Both the position numbers and the translations under genes were made by a program. Shown here piece after piece: positions 7,960-17,800 of a stretch of 26,647 bases of DNA. Positions within the stretch are counted from its first letter, which is position 1. The number at the start of each line of letters is the position of its first letter. Source of the DNA: CAZTYW01 sp964617695 (lineage in GTDB: Bacteria; Chloroflexota; Dehalococcoidia; UBA2247; RBG-13-53-26); assembly GCA_964617695.1 (NCBI GenBank), contig CAZTYW010000026.1:1-26647 (forward strand). Direction: 5' to 3'. The notes beneath the pieces were generated by a model that saw nothing but the letters and a program-made list of their open reading frames with translations, searched no databases and was not told where the DNA came from.

Positions 7960-8472
7960 TTAGAGGCAACTTTGCACAACGCACTGGCATACGTGCTGCA
8001 CAGCAGCCTCGACCGGGGGTGACAGCCCGGGGCTGACCACTTCAGGGACGTTGGCGGGCTGAACGGTCACCAGTTTGACGTCAACCCCACAGCATTCTCT
8101 CAACTCCGTCAAAAGGCTCAACGTCGGCAGCAAGTGGACAGACAGGGCGCTGTTGTGAAGTGTCAGTGCGTTTTCAACTGTTTCTACGGTGACCTCCCCG
8201 GGGTTCTTGCCCCTGTCCGCAGCATCAATAACCACGATTCGCTGCGGCTTCACCGGAGATAGGGCGATCGTACACAGCAAGTCCCTTACTGCCGTGCCCG
8301 TATCCACGATACAAACGTCGTCCGGCAGGCGGTAGCGACTCTGGAGGCAGCCGATCACAGCAGGCCCAAAGCCGTCGTCACCCAGCAGGACGTTGCCACA
8401 GCCCAGGACCAGCACGCGGCTCGCGCAGAAATCGGGGACTAGGCCGTGCCGGACGACGTCAGACTCGTTCAT
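7960..8472 (-). CDS. [NiFe] hydrogenase maturation endopeptidase (HycI/HybD family)
   Basis: A 170-residue cytoplasmic nickel-dependent protease that removes the C-terminal extension of the hydrogenase large subunit after metal insertion. The N-terminal motif VLVLGCGNVLLGDDGFGPAV contains the family's acidic nickel-sensing residues (the D of GDDGFG), with further conserved segments IVDTGTAVRDLL and IVVIDAADRG, and a histidine in LSVHLLPT. It overlaps the large-subunit gene by 4 bases (8469-8472), so it is translationally coupled to its own substrate. The large subunit does carry a 26-residue tail after DPCLSCATH, consistent with processing. The first about 18 residues, before the core fold, are variable. 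Confidence 0.93.
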   Translation of the reverse strand: MNESDVVRHGLVPDFCASRVLVLGCGNVLLGDDGFGPAVIGCLQSRYRLPDDVCIVDTGTAVRDLLCTIALSPVKPQRIVVIDAADRGKNPGEVTVETVENALTLHNSALSVHLLPTLSLLTELRECCGVDVKLVTVQPANVPEVVSPGLSPPVEAAVQHVCQCVVQSCL

Positions 8473-9908
8473 GAATCCACCACAGACCCGACCAGGCGCC
8501 CACTTGCATCGAAGATGTCTATCTTCACCGGAACTCTGCCATCCAGCTTATGGGTGGCGCACGATAGACAGGGATCGTAAGCGCGGATCGCCATCTCAAC
8601 GGCGTTGAGAATCCCCTCGTTGTACGTGCCGTCCTTGATGTTATCCTGGGCGGCCTTCCTGACGGACATGTTTATGGCCGCATTGTTGTGGGTTGTTCCC
8701 ACAATGATGTTCACGTCCGTTACCATTCCTTTTTCGTCCGTCTCATAGTCATGGATCAGTGTGCCGCGTGGCGCTTCGACCACTCCTACACCCCGAGCAG
8801 CACGGGGAGTTACAGCCCGCCTGGCGTTCGGGTCTGTTATCTCGGGGTCGTAAAGGAGATCAACCGCTCTTTCGGCAGCGTGGACCAGCTCGATCAGTCT
8901 CGCCCAGTGATACAGCAGGGTCAACTGCGCGGGTCTGCCGAAGGTCGTCCTGAATTCCTCCAGTTCCGCGTTGGCAAGTGGCGTAGGTATGCTGTCACAG
9001 ACATTGACCCTGGCCAGGGCATTCGTCCTGTAAATGCCCACAGGGTTGGCCAGATCCATAGAGAACTGCCCAGCCTTCTTGTTGTAGGGAAACTTGAGAT
9101 ACGTCCAGGGCTCGATGTGTTCCCCGATGTAATCCGAGTATTCCTCGCCAGGGAAATCGAAGTAGTCTCCATCCGGGCTCATCATCCGCAGGTTGCCGTC
9201 GTAGAAGTCCATGGCCCCGCCCTTGACCATCCCCAGGTAACCGGTGGAAATGGGAGCAAAGGACTTGACCAGATCAAGGTACCGGGGGAATATCTCCCTC
9301 TTGGCAAACTCAATCGCAAAGTTGGCCAGTCCGAGACATTCCTTGGCCATATCCTTCAGCCGTTCCACTTCTTCCACGGTGACGGGCTTGCTCCAGCCGC
9401 CGGGCACCGACACATCCGGATGGATAGCTTTTCCACCCAGAATCTGAGTCATCATCTGGGCCAGAAACCTGGCCCGCACCACACGCTGGGCAATCTCGGG
9501 AGAGCTCTGGACAATGCCGACGATGTTCCTTACGGAGTAGTCGGCGTCAGGACCCATCACAAAGTCAGGCCCCGACAGCACGAAGAAATGGAGTACATGG
9601 CTATGGACGAAATGGGCCATATAGGCAAGCTGCCGCAGCTTCTTCGCCGCCGAAGGGGCCTCCACCCCAAAGACGGCGTCGCATGCCTTAGAAGAGGCCA
9701 GATGATGTGCCCACGGGCACACGCCGCAGATCCGGGACACGATGCGGGGCAATTCCTCCACGGGTCTACCTATGCAAAACCTCTCAAATCCCCGCAATTC
9801 CACTACATTCACCCTCGACTCCGCAACGTTTCCCTGGTCATCGAGCTGAATCGTCACCTTTGCGTGACCCTCGATCCTCGTCACCGGTTGTATGACAATC
9901 TCTTTCAT
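8469..9908 (-). CDS. mvhA: F420-non-reducing type [NiFe] hydrogenase large subunit (MvhA-like)
   Basis: The 479-residue catalytic subunit carrying the Ni-Fe site, where H2 is split or formed. Motif L1 is RICGVCPWAHH (C61, C64) and motif L2 is DPCLSCATH (C447, C450, H453), which supply the four Ni-Fe cysteine ligands; RIEGH near residue 12 is also family-typical. A 26-residue tail after H453 is the maturation extension. Overall features fit group 3c (MvhA) rather than membrane-bound uptake hydrogenases. ATG 9908 is chosen because AAAGGAG lies 8 bases upstream; an upstream in-frame start at 9938 would overlap mvhG. All four metal-ligand cysteines are present, so it should be active. Cytoplasmic; partners MvhG and MvhD are encoded just upstream in the operon. 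Confidence 0.95.
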   Translation of the reverse strand: MKEIVIQPVTRIEGHAKVTIQLDDQGNVAESRVNVVELRGFERFCIGRPVEELPRIVSRICGVCPWAHHLASSKACDAVFGVEAPSAAKKLRQLAYMAHFVHSHVLHFFVLSGPDFVMGPDADYSVRNIVGIVQSSPEIAQRVVRARFLAQMMTQILGGKAIHPDVSVPGGWSKPVTVEEVERLKDMAKECLGLANFAIEFAKREIFPRYLDLVKSFAPISTGYLGMVKGGAMDFYDGNLRMMSPDGDYFDFPGEEYSDYIGEHIEPWTYLKFPYNKKAGQFSMDLANPVGIYRTNALARVNVCDSIPTPLANAELEEFRTTFGRPAQLTLLYHWARLIELVHAAERAVDLLYDPEITDPNARRAVTPRAARGVGVVEAPRGTLIHDYETDEKGMVTDVNIIVGTTHNNAAINMSVRKAAQDNIKDGTYNEGILNAVEMAIRAYDPCLSCATHKLDGRVPVKIDIFDASGRLVGSVVDS

Positions 9909-9924
9909 CGGAGTGTCTCCTTTC

Positions 9925-10848
9925 CTAGCTGGCCGCAACCGGCCTTAGCCGTCCCGTGACGCCTATGAACCTGTTGAACGTAGCCATCCTGTCCTCTATC
10001 CCCCTGGGATTAAGCCCAATGCTTGACAGGGCCCCCATCATATCCACCATCGGATTGGCCCCCGCCCGGATCGGCCCGAAACAGCCGCGACACGTCATAT
10101 AGGCCCTTATACATCGGGGCACCTTGTCTTTGCCACCACACCCGGACCTGGTCGCCGGCCCCTGACAAAGGTAGCCCTGCTCCATGAAACAGCGGACCTG
10201 CTCCAACGACTGTCCCGGGATGAACTCCAACTGCTCCAGGGGCCTCTTTAGCTCGCTTACAGCCTTCTTCTCCCGCCTGGTGGGGCAGTCGTCACAGACG
10301 CTCCTTTCACCCAGGGCAAAAGGCTTCCCCTCCAGAAGACAGGTCAGGGCCTCGGCCACCAGCTCTGGCGTTGTAGGACAGCCGGGCAGTACAACGTCCA
10401 CCTTGACTACCTCCGACACGGCGTACACCCGGTCCTTGAGAGGCGGGATGTTAACGTTTGGCGCATCCCCGGGGTTCGTGCTTCTGGTGTCCCTGTAGAC
10501 CTTGTCTAGAATCTGCTGCGGCGTGTACATGTTGCCCAGGGCCGGAATGCCGCCAAAATTGGCGCAGGAGCCCACTGCGACCAGCGTCTCGCACTTCCTG
10601 CGCATCTCCTCCACCACCTGCTGGTTTTCCTGATTGCGTATGCCTCCGGTGATTAGTCCAACATCTGCCCTGGGAATCTCGAGTTCCGCCTTCTCTCCGA
10701 CCTGCCCATAGTACTTGTGGTCCATGATAACCGGCATATGAACAAACTCCAGCTTGGGCAGTAGCTCCAGAAGCGGTTCCCCGATGTCTAAAACAGTCAC
10801 TTCACAGCCACCGCAGGTGGCAAGCCACTCCTCAGCTATTCGAACCAT
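9925..10848 (-). CDS. mvhG: F420-non-reducing type [NiFe] hydrogenase small subunit (MvhG-like)
   Basis: A 307-residue Fe-S electron-transfer subunit that passes electrons between the Ni-Fe site and MvhD. It has no twin-arginine signal, so it is cytoplasmic like other group 3 enzymes. The proximal-cluster motif CGGCEV is at residues 12-17; further cysteines include VGSCANFGG, LPGCPTTPE, CDDCPTRR, the GYLCQG and CGG region, and CRGCFGP, matching the three-cluster layout of the family. The ATG at 10848 has GAGGAGG 8 bases upstream. It is 16 bases upstream of mvhA and 15 bases downstream of the 66-residue small gene, all one transcript. Confidence 0.94.
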   Translation of the reverse strand: MVRIAEEWLATCGGCEVTVLDIGEPLLELLPKLEFVHMPVIMDHKYYGQVGEKAELEIPRADVGLITGGIRNQENQQVVEEMRRKCETLVAVGSCANFGGIPALGNMYTPQQILDKVYRDTRSTNPGDAPNVNIPPLKDRVYAVSEVVKVDVVLPGCPTTPELVAEALTCLLEGKPFALGERSVCDDCPTRREKKAVSELKRPLEQLEFIPGQSLEQVRCFMEQGYLCQGPATRSGCGGKDKVPRCIRAYMTCRGCFGPIRAGANPMVDMMGALSSIGLNPRGIEDRMATFNRFIGVTGRLRPVAAS

Positions 10849-10863
10849 GGTTCTTACCTCCTC

Positions 10864-11064
10864 TCAAAATGGTTGCCCCTCAACCACCACCTCCCTGGCC
10901 ACGCGCCGAGTAAACAGGAAGCAGTGTTCCCCTTCCTCAACCAGCTCGACCTCAAACCCATCTCCTCGGTACTGCTGTCCCACCTCCTGCGCCTTCCTGT
11001 TGTTCGGGTAGGCTTCGCCGTCCCACATGAACTTCTTGCCGCCGAATGTCCGCGCAAGTTCCAT
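10864..11064 (-). CDS. Small 66-residue hydrogenase-operon protein of unknown function
   Basis: A short gene between mvhD and mvhG. The ATG at 11064 has GGGGAG about 7 bases upstream, and the gene fits tightly between neighbours (12 bases after mvhD, 15 bases before mvhG). The protein is soluble and charged: MELARTFGGKKFMWDGEAYP opens it, a mixed helix follows (NNRKAQEVGQQYRGDG), and it ends in beta-like strands FEVELVEEGEHCFLFTRRVA and EVVVEGQPF. It has a single cysteine and no metal motif or membrane segment. Position suggests an accessory or stabilising subunit of the Mvh/Hdr complex; that is inference only. Confidence 0.75.
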   Translation of the reverse strand: MELARTFGGKKFMWDGEAYPNNRKAQEVGQQYRGDGFEVELVEEGEHCFLFTRRVAREVVVEGQPF

Positions 11065-11076
11065 AGCATATCTCCC

Positions 11077-11496
11077 CTAAAATGCCCCAAACGGGCTGGG
11101 TCCCAGCTCCCTGATCCGGGACACCATCTCGGTTACGACCTGCGCAAACCTGGGTGCCTCTGATGCAGACACCCACTCCAGTCTGAACCTGTCCTCCTCA
11201 ATACCGAAGTCCTGCACCATGAGCTTTATGGCGTCGGCCCGGGCCTCAGCCTTCAGGTTTCCCTCCAGATAGTGGCAGTCCCCTGGATGGCATCCGCATA
11301 TGAGCACTCCATCGGCACCTTTGGTCAGCGCATCCATGACCAGGTTAGGGTGTACCATGCCCGAGCACATTACTCTGATGATGCGTATGTTGGGCGGATA
11401 CTGTATCCTGGAAACGCCTGCCAGATCTGCACCGGCGTAGGAGCACCAGTTGCAGCAAAAGGTGATGATCAGCGGTTCAAAGGATTCGGCACTCAT
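11077..11496 (-). CDS. mvhD: Hydrogenase iron-sulfur subunit linking hydrogenase to HdrA (MvhD-like)
   Basis: A 139-residue [2Fe-2S] protein of the MvhD/FlpD family, which transfers electrons between the hydrogenase and HdrA. Conserved cysteines are seen in FCCNWCSYAGADLAG (residues 13-27), RVMCSGMVHP (C44), ICGCHPGDCHY (C67, C69, C74). The start at 11496 gives a normal family length and an ATGA overlap with the upstream HdrA-fusion gene; a longer in-frame ORF to 11604 lies wholly inside that gene and is rejected. In some organisms mvhD is fused to hdrA; here it is separate but translationally coupled directly after the C-terminal ferredoxin of HdrA, consistent with direct contact. Confidence 0.94.
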   Translation of the reverse strand: MSAESFEPLIITFCCNWCSYAGADLAGVSRIQYPPNIRIIRVMCSGMVHPNLVMDALTKGADGVLICGCHPGDCHYLEGNLKAEARADAIKLMVQDFGIEEDRFRLEWVSASEAPRFAQVVTEMVSRIRELGPSPFGAF

Positions 11497-14400
11497 CTGG
11501 CCAATGCCTCCTCCACCATGGCCGACAGATGCTCCAGCCCGAAATTGCGAACAAAGATACCCTTTTTCGGGCAGGTAGCCTGGCACACCCCGCAGCCACG
11601 ACACCTGGCAGGATCCGACTCGACTGTCTTCTTCACAGCACCTTCCTTCATGTACTCTATGAGGGTGATGGCGTCGTAGGGACAGGGTTCAACGCAGTAA
11701 GCACAACCATCACAGTTCTCGTCAACAACCTGAGACACCCTCGGCTCAAGCTCCATCTGGCTCTTGGAGAGCACTGTCGAGGCCCTGGCCGCTGCTGCGC
11801 TTGCCTGGGCAATGCTTTCGCTGAGAGTCTTGGGACCGTGAGCCAGGCCGCAAAGATAGACGCCGTCGCTGGCGAAGTCCACGGGCCTGAGCTTCATGTG
11901 GGCCTCGAGGAGGAAGCCGTCCTGGGTAACAGGTATTTTGAGCTTCTGGGCCAGACTGGGGTTGCCGTCTGGCGGTACCGTGCCCGCGGACAGGATGACG
12001 GCATCGCAGTCGATACCCAGCTTCATGTTGAGCAGGCTGTCGTCGACTGACACAACCAGGTGCCCATCGACGGATGTCACCTCCGGCTTGTGACTGTCAT
12101 CGAATCTGACAAACCTCACGCCGGCCTGGCGGGCCATGCGGTAGTAAGCTTCGTTGAAGCCATAGGTGCGGACGTCCCTGTTCAGAATGATGACGTCTGC
12201 CCGGTGGTTTCGCTCTTTTATCTTCAGGGCATTTTTCACCGCTTGTGAGCAGCACACTCTGCTGCAGTAGGCTCTTGGCTCTTCCCGGGAGCCAACACAT
12301 TGGATCATAACCACTGAGCTCGCGTTGAAGTCACCGTTGGCCAGCCTATCCTCAAGCTCCAATTGGGTCATCACCCTTGGGCTCTGACCGTACTGGTACC
12401 CTTCTGGTCTGTGCTCCTGGGCGCCGGTGGCAACGATGGCAACCCCGTGCTCAACGGTATGGAGGCTGCCGTTGGCCGAGAACTCCGTTCTGAAGTTGCC
12501 TACGGAGCCCTGGAACTCGGTGATCTCTGCCTGGGTGTAGACCTGAATCCTGGGGTGCCCAGTCACCTTGCCGATGAGGGTGTCCAGCCAGTCCTGAGGA
12601 TCATCGCCGTTCATGAGGAATCTCAGCCTTCGCATGTTTCCACCGAGGGATGGGCCGATCTCCAGCAAATATGTCTCAAAACCCTGATCAGCCAGGTCAA
12701 GGGCAGCGGTCATCCCTGCCACACCACCCCCGATGACCAGTCCCCTGGGGATCACGCTTACAAACTGTGGATACAGGGGCTCCAGCAGCCTGGCCTTGGC
12801 CACGGCCATCCTTACCAGGTCCTTCGCTTTCCGGGTCGCCCTTTCGGGCTCGTGCATGTGCACCCAGGAGCACTGGTCCCGGATGTTCGCCATCTCGAAG
12901 AGGTATGGATTCAGGCCGGCCTCCCGGAGGGTGTCCTGGAACAGCGGCTCGTGGGTTCTGGGCGTGCATGAGGCCACGATCACTCTGTTGAGGTCATACT
13001 CCATGATCTTCTCTTTGATGGCTTGCTGAGTATCCGTGGAGCAGGTGTACAGATTGTCCTCCGCATAGCCGACGTTTGGCAGGACCCTGGCATATTCAAC
13101 CACTTCCGCAACGTTCACCACGCCGCCTATGTTCCTGCCGCAGTGGCAAACGAAGACGCCGATGCGTGGCTCCTGGCCATTCACCTCCCTTTCCGGCGGG
13201 TACGTCTTCTCGGCAATGAGTTTGCCCTTCTCCTGGCTAAGAAAGCCCATCACTTTGGACGCGGCGGCTGAGGCCTCCATCACGCTTTCAGGTATGTCCT
13301 TTGGCCCAGAGAACAGCCCGGCTACATAGATGCCCTGCCTCGAAGATTCGGTGGGGGAGAACTCTTTCGTGCTGGCGAAGCCGTGTTCATTGATCGCAAT
13401 GTCGAAGATTCTGGCCAGCTGTGCCTCTTCTGCTGTTGGCCTGAGTCCCACCGACAGGACGACAAGGTCGAACTCCTCTGTGGCAATTTGGCCGTCCTCT
13501 TCCTGATACCGAATCAGGAGGTTGCGAGTGCCGGGCACTTCCCTTATGGACGAGGGACGGCACCGTACATACCTGACGCCAGTCTCCCTGGCACGGTTGT
13601 AGTAAGCCTCGAACCCTTTCCCGAAAGCCCGCAGGTCAATGTAGAAGATAGTACAGTCCGTGTCGGGCGCGTGCTCTTTTACGATGACAGCTTCCTTGGT
13701 GGCGTACATGCAGCAGACCGAGGAACAGTAGTTGTGTTCTACTTCCCTGGAACCTACGCATTGTACGAAGGCTATCTTCTTCGGAGGCATGAGATCGGAG
13801 GGACGGAGAACAGTGCCCATGTGTGGGCCGCTGGCAGAGAGCAACCGCTCGAATTGGAGGCTGGAGACCACGTTGGGGTACCTGCCATAGCCGAGCTCTT
13901 CCTTCAGCTCGGGGTCCACTATCTCACCACCCGAGGCCAGTATCACCGCGCCGGCTTCGATGTCCACCACCTCGTCTTCCTGCTCGTAATCGATAGCCCC
14001 GGGTCCGCAGAAGTTCTCGCAGCTTTTACAGACGTCTCTCAGAAAATGCATACAGGTGTCACGATCGATGACAGGTACCTTGGGTATAGACTGGGCGAAG
14101 GGAATGTAAATCGATCCGCGTCTGGCAAGTCCAGCGTTGTACTCGGACAATATTGGCCTCGGTGTGTTCCTGGTGATCTCGGACAGATTGATTGCCCCTG
14201 TAGGACACACGACTTCGCATGCGCCGCAGGTGACGCATATTGGCGATAACTCGTCAAAGGGCGGGCTGACTTTCCGCCGATATCCACGGTTGACGAAGTC
14301 GATCGCCCCCACTCCCATCCGCTCCCGACACACCCTGGCGCAAAGCCCGCAGAGGACGCAGTCTTCGTCATCCGCCTTGAACCGCCCGAGTATCGCCTCA

Positions 14401-14735
14401 TCCACCCCGATCTGGTCGGCAAGTTCCTTCAGCTTGGGCACGTCCGGGCAGCGCAGCAGAAGAAGTCCCATCGTGAACCGGCGTGCCTTCAGGACTCGAG
14501 GGGAAGCCGTCTGCACCTCTATCCCTTCTTCAACAGGGTAGGCACAGGAGGCAGCCAGCCTCGGCCTCCCGGTGATTTCCACCACGCACAGACGGCAGGC
14601 CCCATGAGGAGCTAGAGCTGCGTGGTGGCATAGGGTGGGAATGCGGATGCCGGCGGCCCTGGCCGCATCCAGGATGGTGTTGCCGCTTTCCGTCTCCACC
14701 CTCTGGTTGTCTATGGTAAGTGAAACTGCCATCAT
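11493..14735 (-). CDS. Fusion: NuoG-type N-terminal Fe-S domain + HdrA C-terminal half + second complete HdrA
   Basis: A protein of about 1080 residues; numbering below is from the longer GTG start at 14759. ATG 14735 is preferred because the ferredoxin fold starts there (MMAVSLTIDN). Residues 10-90: plant-type [2Fe-2S] (C44, C55, C58, C72). Residues 130-190: two [4Fe-4S] motifs (C134/137/140/144 and C175/178/181/185), as in NuoG or HydA N-termini. Residues 205-508: HdrA flavin-domain C-half, with internal Fe-S cysteines C236/244/247/251, CVGSRE at 334 and YCSSVCC, but no GxGxxG dinucleotide site. Residues 530-1088: a second HdrA with N-terminal VCHCGRNIGG, FAD site VIGGGVAG (675-682), CVGSRE at 821, YCSRVCC, and a C-terminal 2[4Fe-4S] ferredoxin (C1016-1026, C1053-1063). 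Role: flavin and Fe-S core of a bifurcating complex. The missing N-half of the first HdrA is encoded two genes upstream. Confidence 0.92.
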   Translation of the reverse strand: MMAVSLTIDNQRVETESGNTILDAARAAGIRIPTLCHHAALAPHGACRLCVVEITGRPRLAASCAYPVEEGIEVQTASPRVLKARRFTMGLLLLRCPDVPKLKELADQIGVDEAILGRFKADDEDCVLCGLCARVCRERMGVGAIDFVNRGYRRKVSPPFDELSPICVTCGACEVVCPTGAINLSEITRNTPRPILSEYNAGLARRGSIYIPFAQSIPKVPVIDRDTCMHFLRDVCKSCENFCGPGAIDYEQEDEVVDIEAGAVILASGGEIVDPELKEELGYGRYPNVVSSLQFERLLSASGPHMGTVLRPSDLMPPKKIAFVQCVGSREVEHNYCSSVCCMYATKEAVIVKEHAPDTDCTIFYIDLRAFGKGFEAYYNRARETGVRYVRCRPSSIREVPGTRNLLIRYQEEDGQIATEEFDLVVLSVGLRPTAEEAQLARIFDIAINEHGFASTKEFSPTESSRQGIYVAGLFSGPKDIPESVMEASAAASKVMGFLSQEKGKLIAEKTYPPEREVNGQEPRIGVFVCHCGRNIGGVVNVAEVVEYARVLPNVGYAEDNLYTCSTDTQQAIKEKIMEYDLNRVIVASCTPRTHEPLFQDTLREAGLNPYLFEMANIRDQCSWVHMHEPERATRKAKDLVRMAVAKARLLEPLYPQFVSVIPRGLVIGGGVAGMTAALDLADQGFETYLLEIGPSLGGNMRRLRFLMNGDDPQDWLDTLIGKVTGHPRIQVYTQAEITEFQGSVGNFRTEFSANGSLHTVEHGVAIVATGAQEHRPEGYQYGQSPRVMTQLELEDRLANGDFNASSVVMIQCVGSREEPRAYCSRVCCSQAVKNALKIKERNHRADVIILNRDVRTYGFNEAYYRMARQAGVRFVRFDDSHKPEVTSVDGHLVVSVDDSLLNMKLGIDCDAVILSAGTVPPDGNPSLAQKLKIPVTQDGFLLEAHMKLRPVDFASDGVYLCGLAHGPKTLSESIAQASAAAARASTVLSKSQMELEPRVSQVVDENCDGCAYCVEPCPYDAITLIEYMKEGAVKKTVESDPARCRGCGVCQATCPKKGIFVRNFGLEHLSAMVEEALAR

Positions 14736-14822
14736 GCCCCCGGTCTGCTCACTGGACACCCAACGCTAGAAGAGAGGTGAACCCCCTTCAACTGTTGTCG
14801 TATCTCTTCCCGATAGACGTCT

Positions 14823-17800
14823 TTATCGCATGTCGCAACGGAGGCAGCGCCTGGCCTCCTTGAGAGCCGTCTCCTCGCTCAGGCCCAATTCGACGATGTC
14901 GAAGTTCCGCACCCGCTCGGCAGCAGGGGCGCAGGGCATGGCGTAGCGCCGCATCTCCATGTCTTCCTCTGTCCGGTCCACGGGCTCCACATGTGGCGAT
15001 GGCGGGGTGGTGGAGTACTCCCGCACCAGCGGTTCGCCGCGAAGAAACTTGTGGATGCTTGTGGCCGCCAGCTTGCCGCTGGCGATGGAATCGGCGATGG
15101 TGGAGGGCCCGGTGACTGCATCGCCGGCGGCAAAGATGCCGGGCTGGCCCGTGGCCAGGGTCTCCGGATCGGTCACAATCGTTTTGCGCCGGGAGACCTC
15201 CAACCCGTGCTCCGGCGGCAAACAAGTGGGGTCAGGTTCCTCACCCACGGCCAGAATCAGGTTGTCCACCGGCACTGAGAATTCCGAGCCGGGGATGGGG
15301 ATGGGGCGCGGACGGCCGGTATCATCATATTCTCCCAACTCCATGGCCAGGCACTCGACACCCGTCAATCCGCCGTTTCCAGACATCGTTCGAACCGGAG
15401 CCGCCAACTCCACGATCTTCACTCCCTCCTCAACCATGGCGTCGATCTCCCGTCTCATGGCCGGCATCTCCGCCTGGCTCCTGCGGTAGAGAACACAGAC
15501 CTCCCTGGCACCAGCCCGGAGGGCCGTTCGAGCGGCGTCGACGGCAGCGTTGCCTCCGCCAACGACGGCCACCTTCTCGCCGAGCGGCACTCTCTTGCCG
15601 GCCCTCGCAGCCTGAAGGAAATCCAGCGCATACACTACGCCCGGAGTATTCTCCCCGGGCAAGTCCAAACGCAGGCTACGATGAGCTCCCACCGCCACAA
15701 GAATAGCCTTGTAGCCCTGCGCAAAGAGATGCTCAAAAGTAAGATTCTGGCCCACGGGCGTGTTGGTGAGTATGTTCACCCCGGCTTGCTTGATGTTCTC
15801 GATCTCGAGGTCCAGGATACGCCGTGGCAGGCGGAACTCTGGAATAACCATTGCCAGGTTCCCACCCACTGCCGAACTGGCCTCGAAGATGGTGGGCCGG
15901 TAGCCGAGACGGGCCAGGTCGAAGGCTGCGGCCAGGCCCGCCGGGCCCGAGCCAACGATGGCCACCTTCTCCAGAGTCGGTACGTCAGGCTTGGGCATGG
16001 GTTTGTAGCCGTTCCGAAAAACGTAGTCGCCGGCAAACCGTTTCAATGCCTTAATGGAAACGGACTCGCCGCCTGTCTCCAGGGATCGGCAGCGCTCCTC
16101 ACAGGGGTGGTGACAAATGTAGCCACAACAGATGGGCAGGGGATTAGGCGTTCGGATGACGTCAAAGGCTTCCCGATATTCCCTTCGGGCGATATGGGCA
16201 ACGAATGCCGGCACATCGGTCTTCACCGGGCAGTTGTACTTGCAGGGGGTAAAGATGATCTTCTGACACACCATGGCCGGGCAGCGCTTGTACTTGATAT
16301 GCTCATCGTATTCGTCCCTGAAGTAGCGGATGGTGGTGAGTACAGGGTTGGGAGCGGTTCCTCCCAGGGCGCAGAGCGACGAGTCGATAACGGTTGTTCC
16401 CATTTCTTCCAGCAATTCGACGTCACCCTGCTGCCCCCGCCCCTCAGTGATGTCGGTGAGGACGTCCAACATTCTCCTGATTCCTTCGCGGCAGGGCGTA
16501 CATTTGCCGCACGACTCGTCCCTGGTGAAGGTGAGGAAGTACTTCGCCAGGTCAACCATGCAGGTGGTCTCGTCCATCACCACCATGCCACCGGAGCCCA
16601 TGATGGAGCCTGCTTCGGTGAGGGTCTCGTAGTCGGCTGACAGGTGAGCCAGCGGCGCTGGAATACACCCGCCGGAGGGGCCGCCTGTCTGCACTGCCTT
16701 GAACTTCCCACCTTCTGGAATTCCGCCGCCGATGTCCAAAACTAGCGAGTTCAATTCTGTGCCCAAGGGCACCTCAACCAGACCAGTGTTCATCACCTTC
16801 CCCACCAGAGAGAAGACAATGGTCCCTTTGCTCTTCTCAGTGCCGACCTGTGAGAACCACTCTGGGCCGCGGGCGATGACGAGCGGGATATTTGCCCAGG
16901 TCTTCACATTGTTTATGTTCGTTGGTCTGCCCCAGAGCCCGCTTTGCGCCGGGAAAGGGGGGCGCTGGCGAGGTTCGCCTGTCAGACCTTCGATAGAGGC
17001 GATCAAGGCCGTCTCCTCCCCGCAAACAAAGGCCCCGGAGCCACACTCGATATCGACAGAGAAGTCAAAACCAGTGCCGAGTATGTCGGCCCCCAGCAAC
17101 CCGTGATGCTTCGCCTGCTCTAGGGCGACCCTCAGCTTGTCGATAGCCAGCGGGTACTCCGCTCGCACATAGATGTAGCCATACCTGGCGCCAATAGCGT
17201 AGGCTCCGATGACCATTCCCTCGATAACGCTGTGAGGGTTTCCTTCCAGAATGCTCCGGTCCATATAGGCGCCGGGGTCCCCTTCATCTGCGTTGCAGAT
17301 AACATACTTGGGGTCACCTTCGGCCTGACGACAAAAGCCCCACTTTCTTCCCGTAGGGAAGCCGGCACCTCCCCTGCCCCTCAGCCCGGACGCCACAACC
17401 CGATCGATCACTTCATCGGGCTTGAGCGTCGTGAGCGCCATGACAAGGGCACGGTAGCCGCCCTGGGCAACATACTCCTCAATCTTGTCCGGATTGATGA
17501 GCCCGCAATTGCGCAGAATCCTCTTCTCCTGCTTGCCAAAGAAGGGTAAGTCTTCATAATTGGGAATTCTGTCCATAGCTTCAGGCAGCCCGTTGACAGC
17601 GTACCTTCTGACCGAGCCCTCAACGATGTTGGGTTCTTCCATGATCTTGCACAGAGCCCAGTCCGTGACGACCCGGCCCTCAGACAGAGCGGCAACAACT
17701 TCCCTCGCCTTTGCCACATCCATTTCACCGTAAACGACTCTCGGCCAGCCTGGTCTAAGTACGTCAACCAGAGGTTCTTTCTGGCACAGACCCAGACAGC

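Noticed and set aside
8469..9908. Selenocysteine in the hydrogenase large subunit
   Set aside because: Both Ni-Fe motifs read through as cysteines (CGVC and CLSC) with no in-frame TGA.
8688..9959. Long plus-strand ORF of 423 codons opposite the hydrogenase large subunit
   Set aside because: It is the antisense shadow of mvhA, which has full hydrogenase motifs; GC-rich third positions keep the opposite frame open.
12363..12971. Plus-strand ORFs opposite the HdrA and NuoF fusions (also 13383-14249, 15681-16640)
   Set aside because: Antisense shadows of genes with unambiguous Fe-S and flavin motifs; their translations show no domain.
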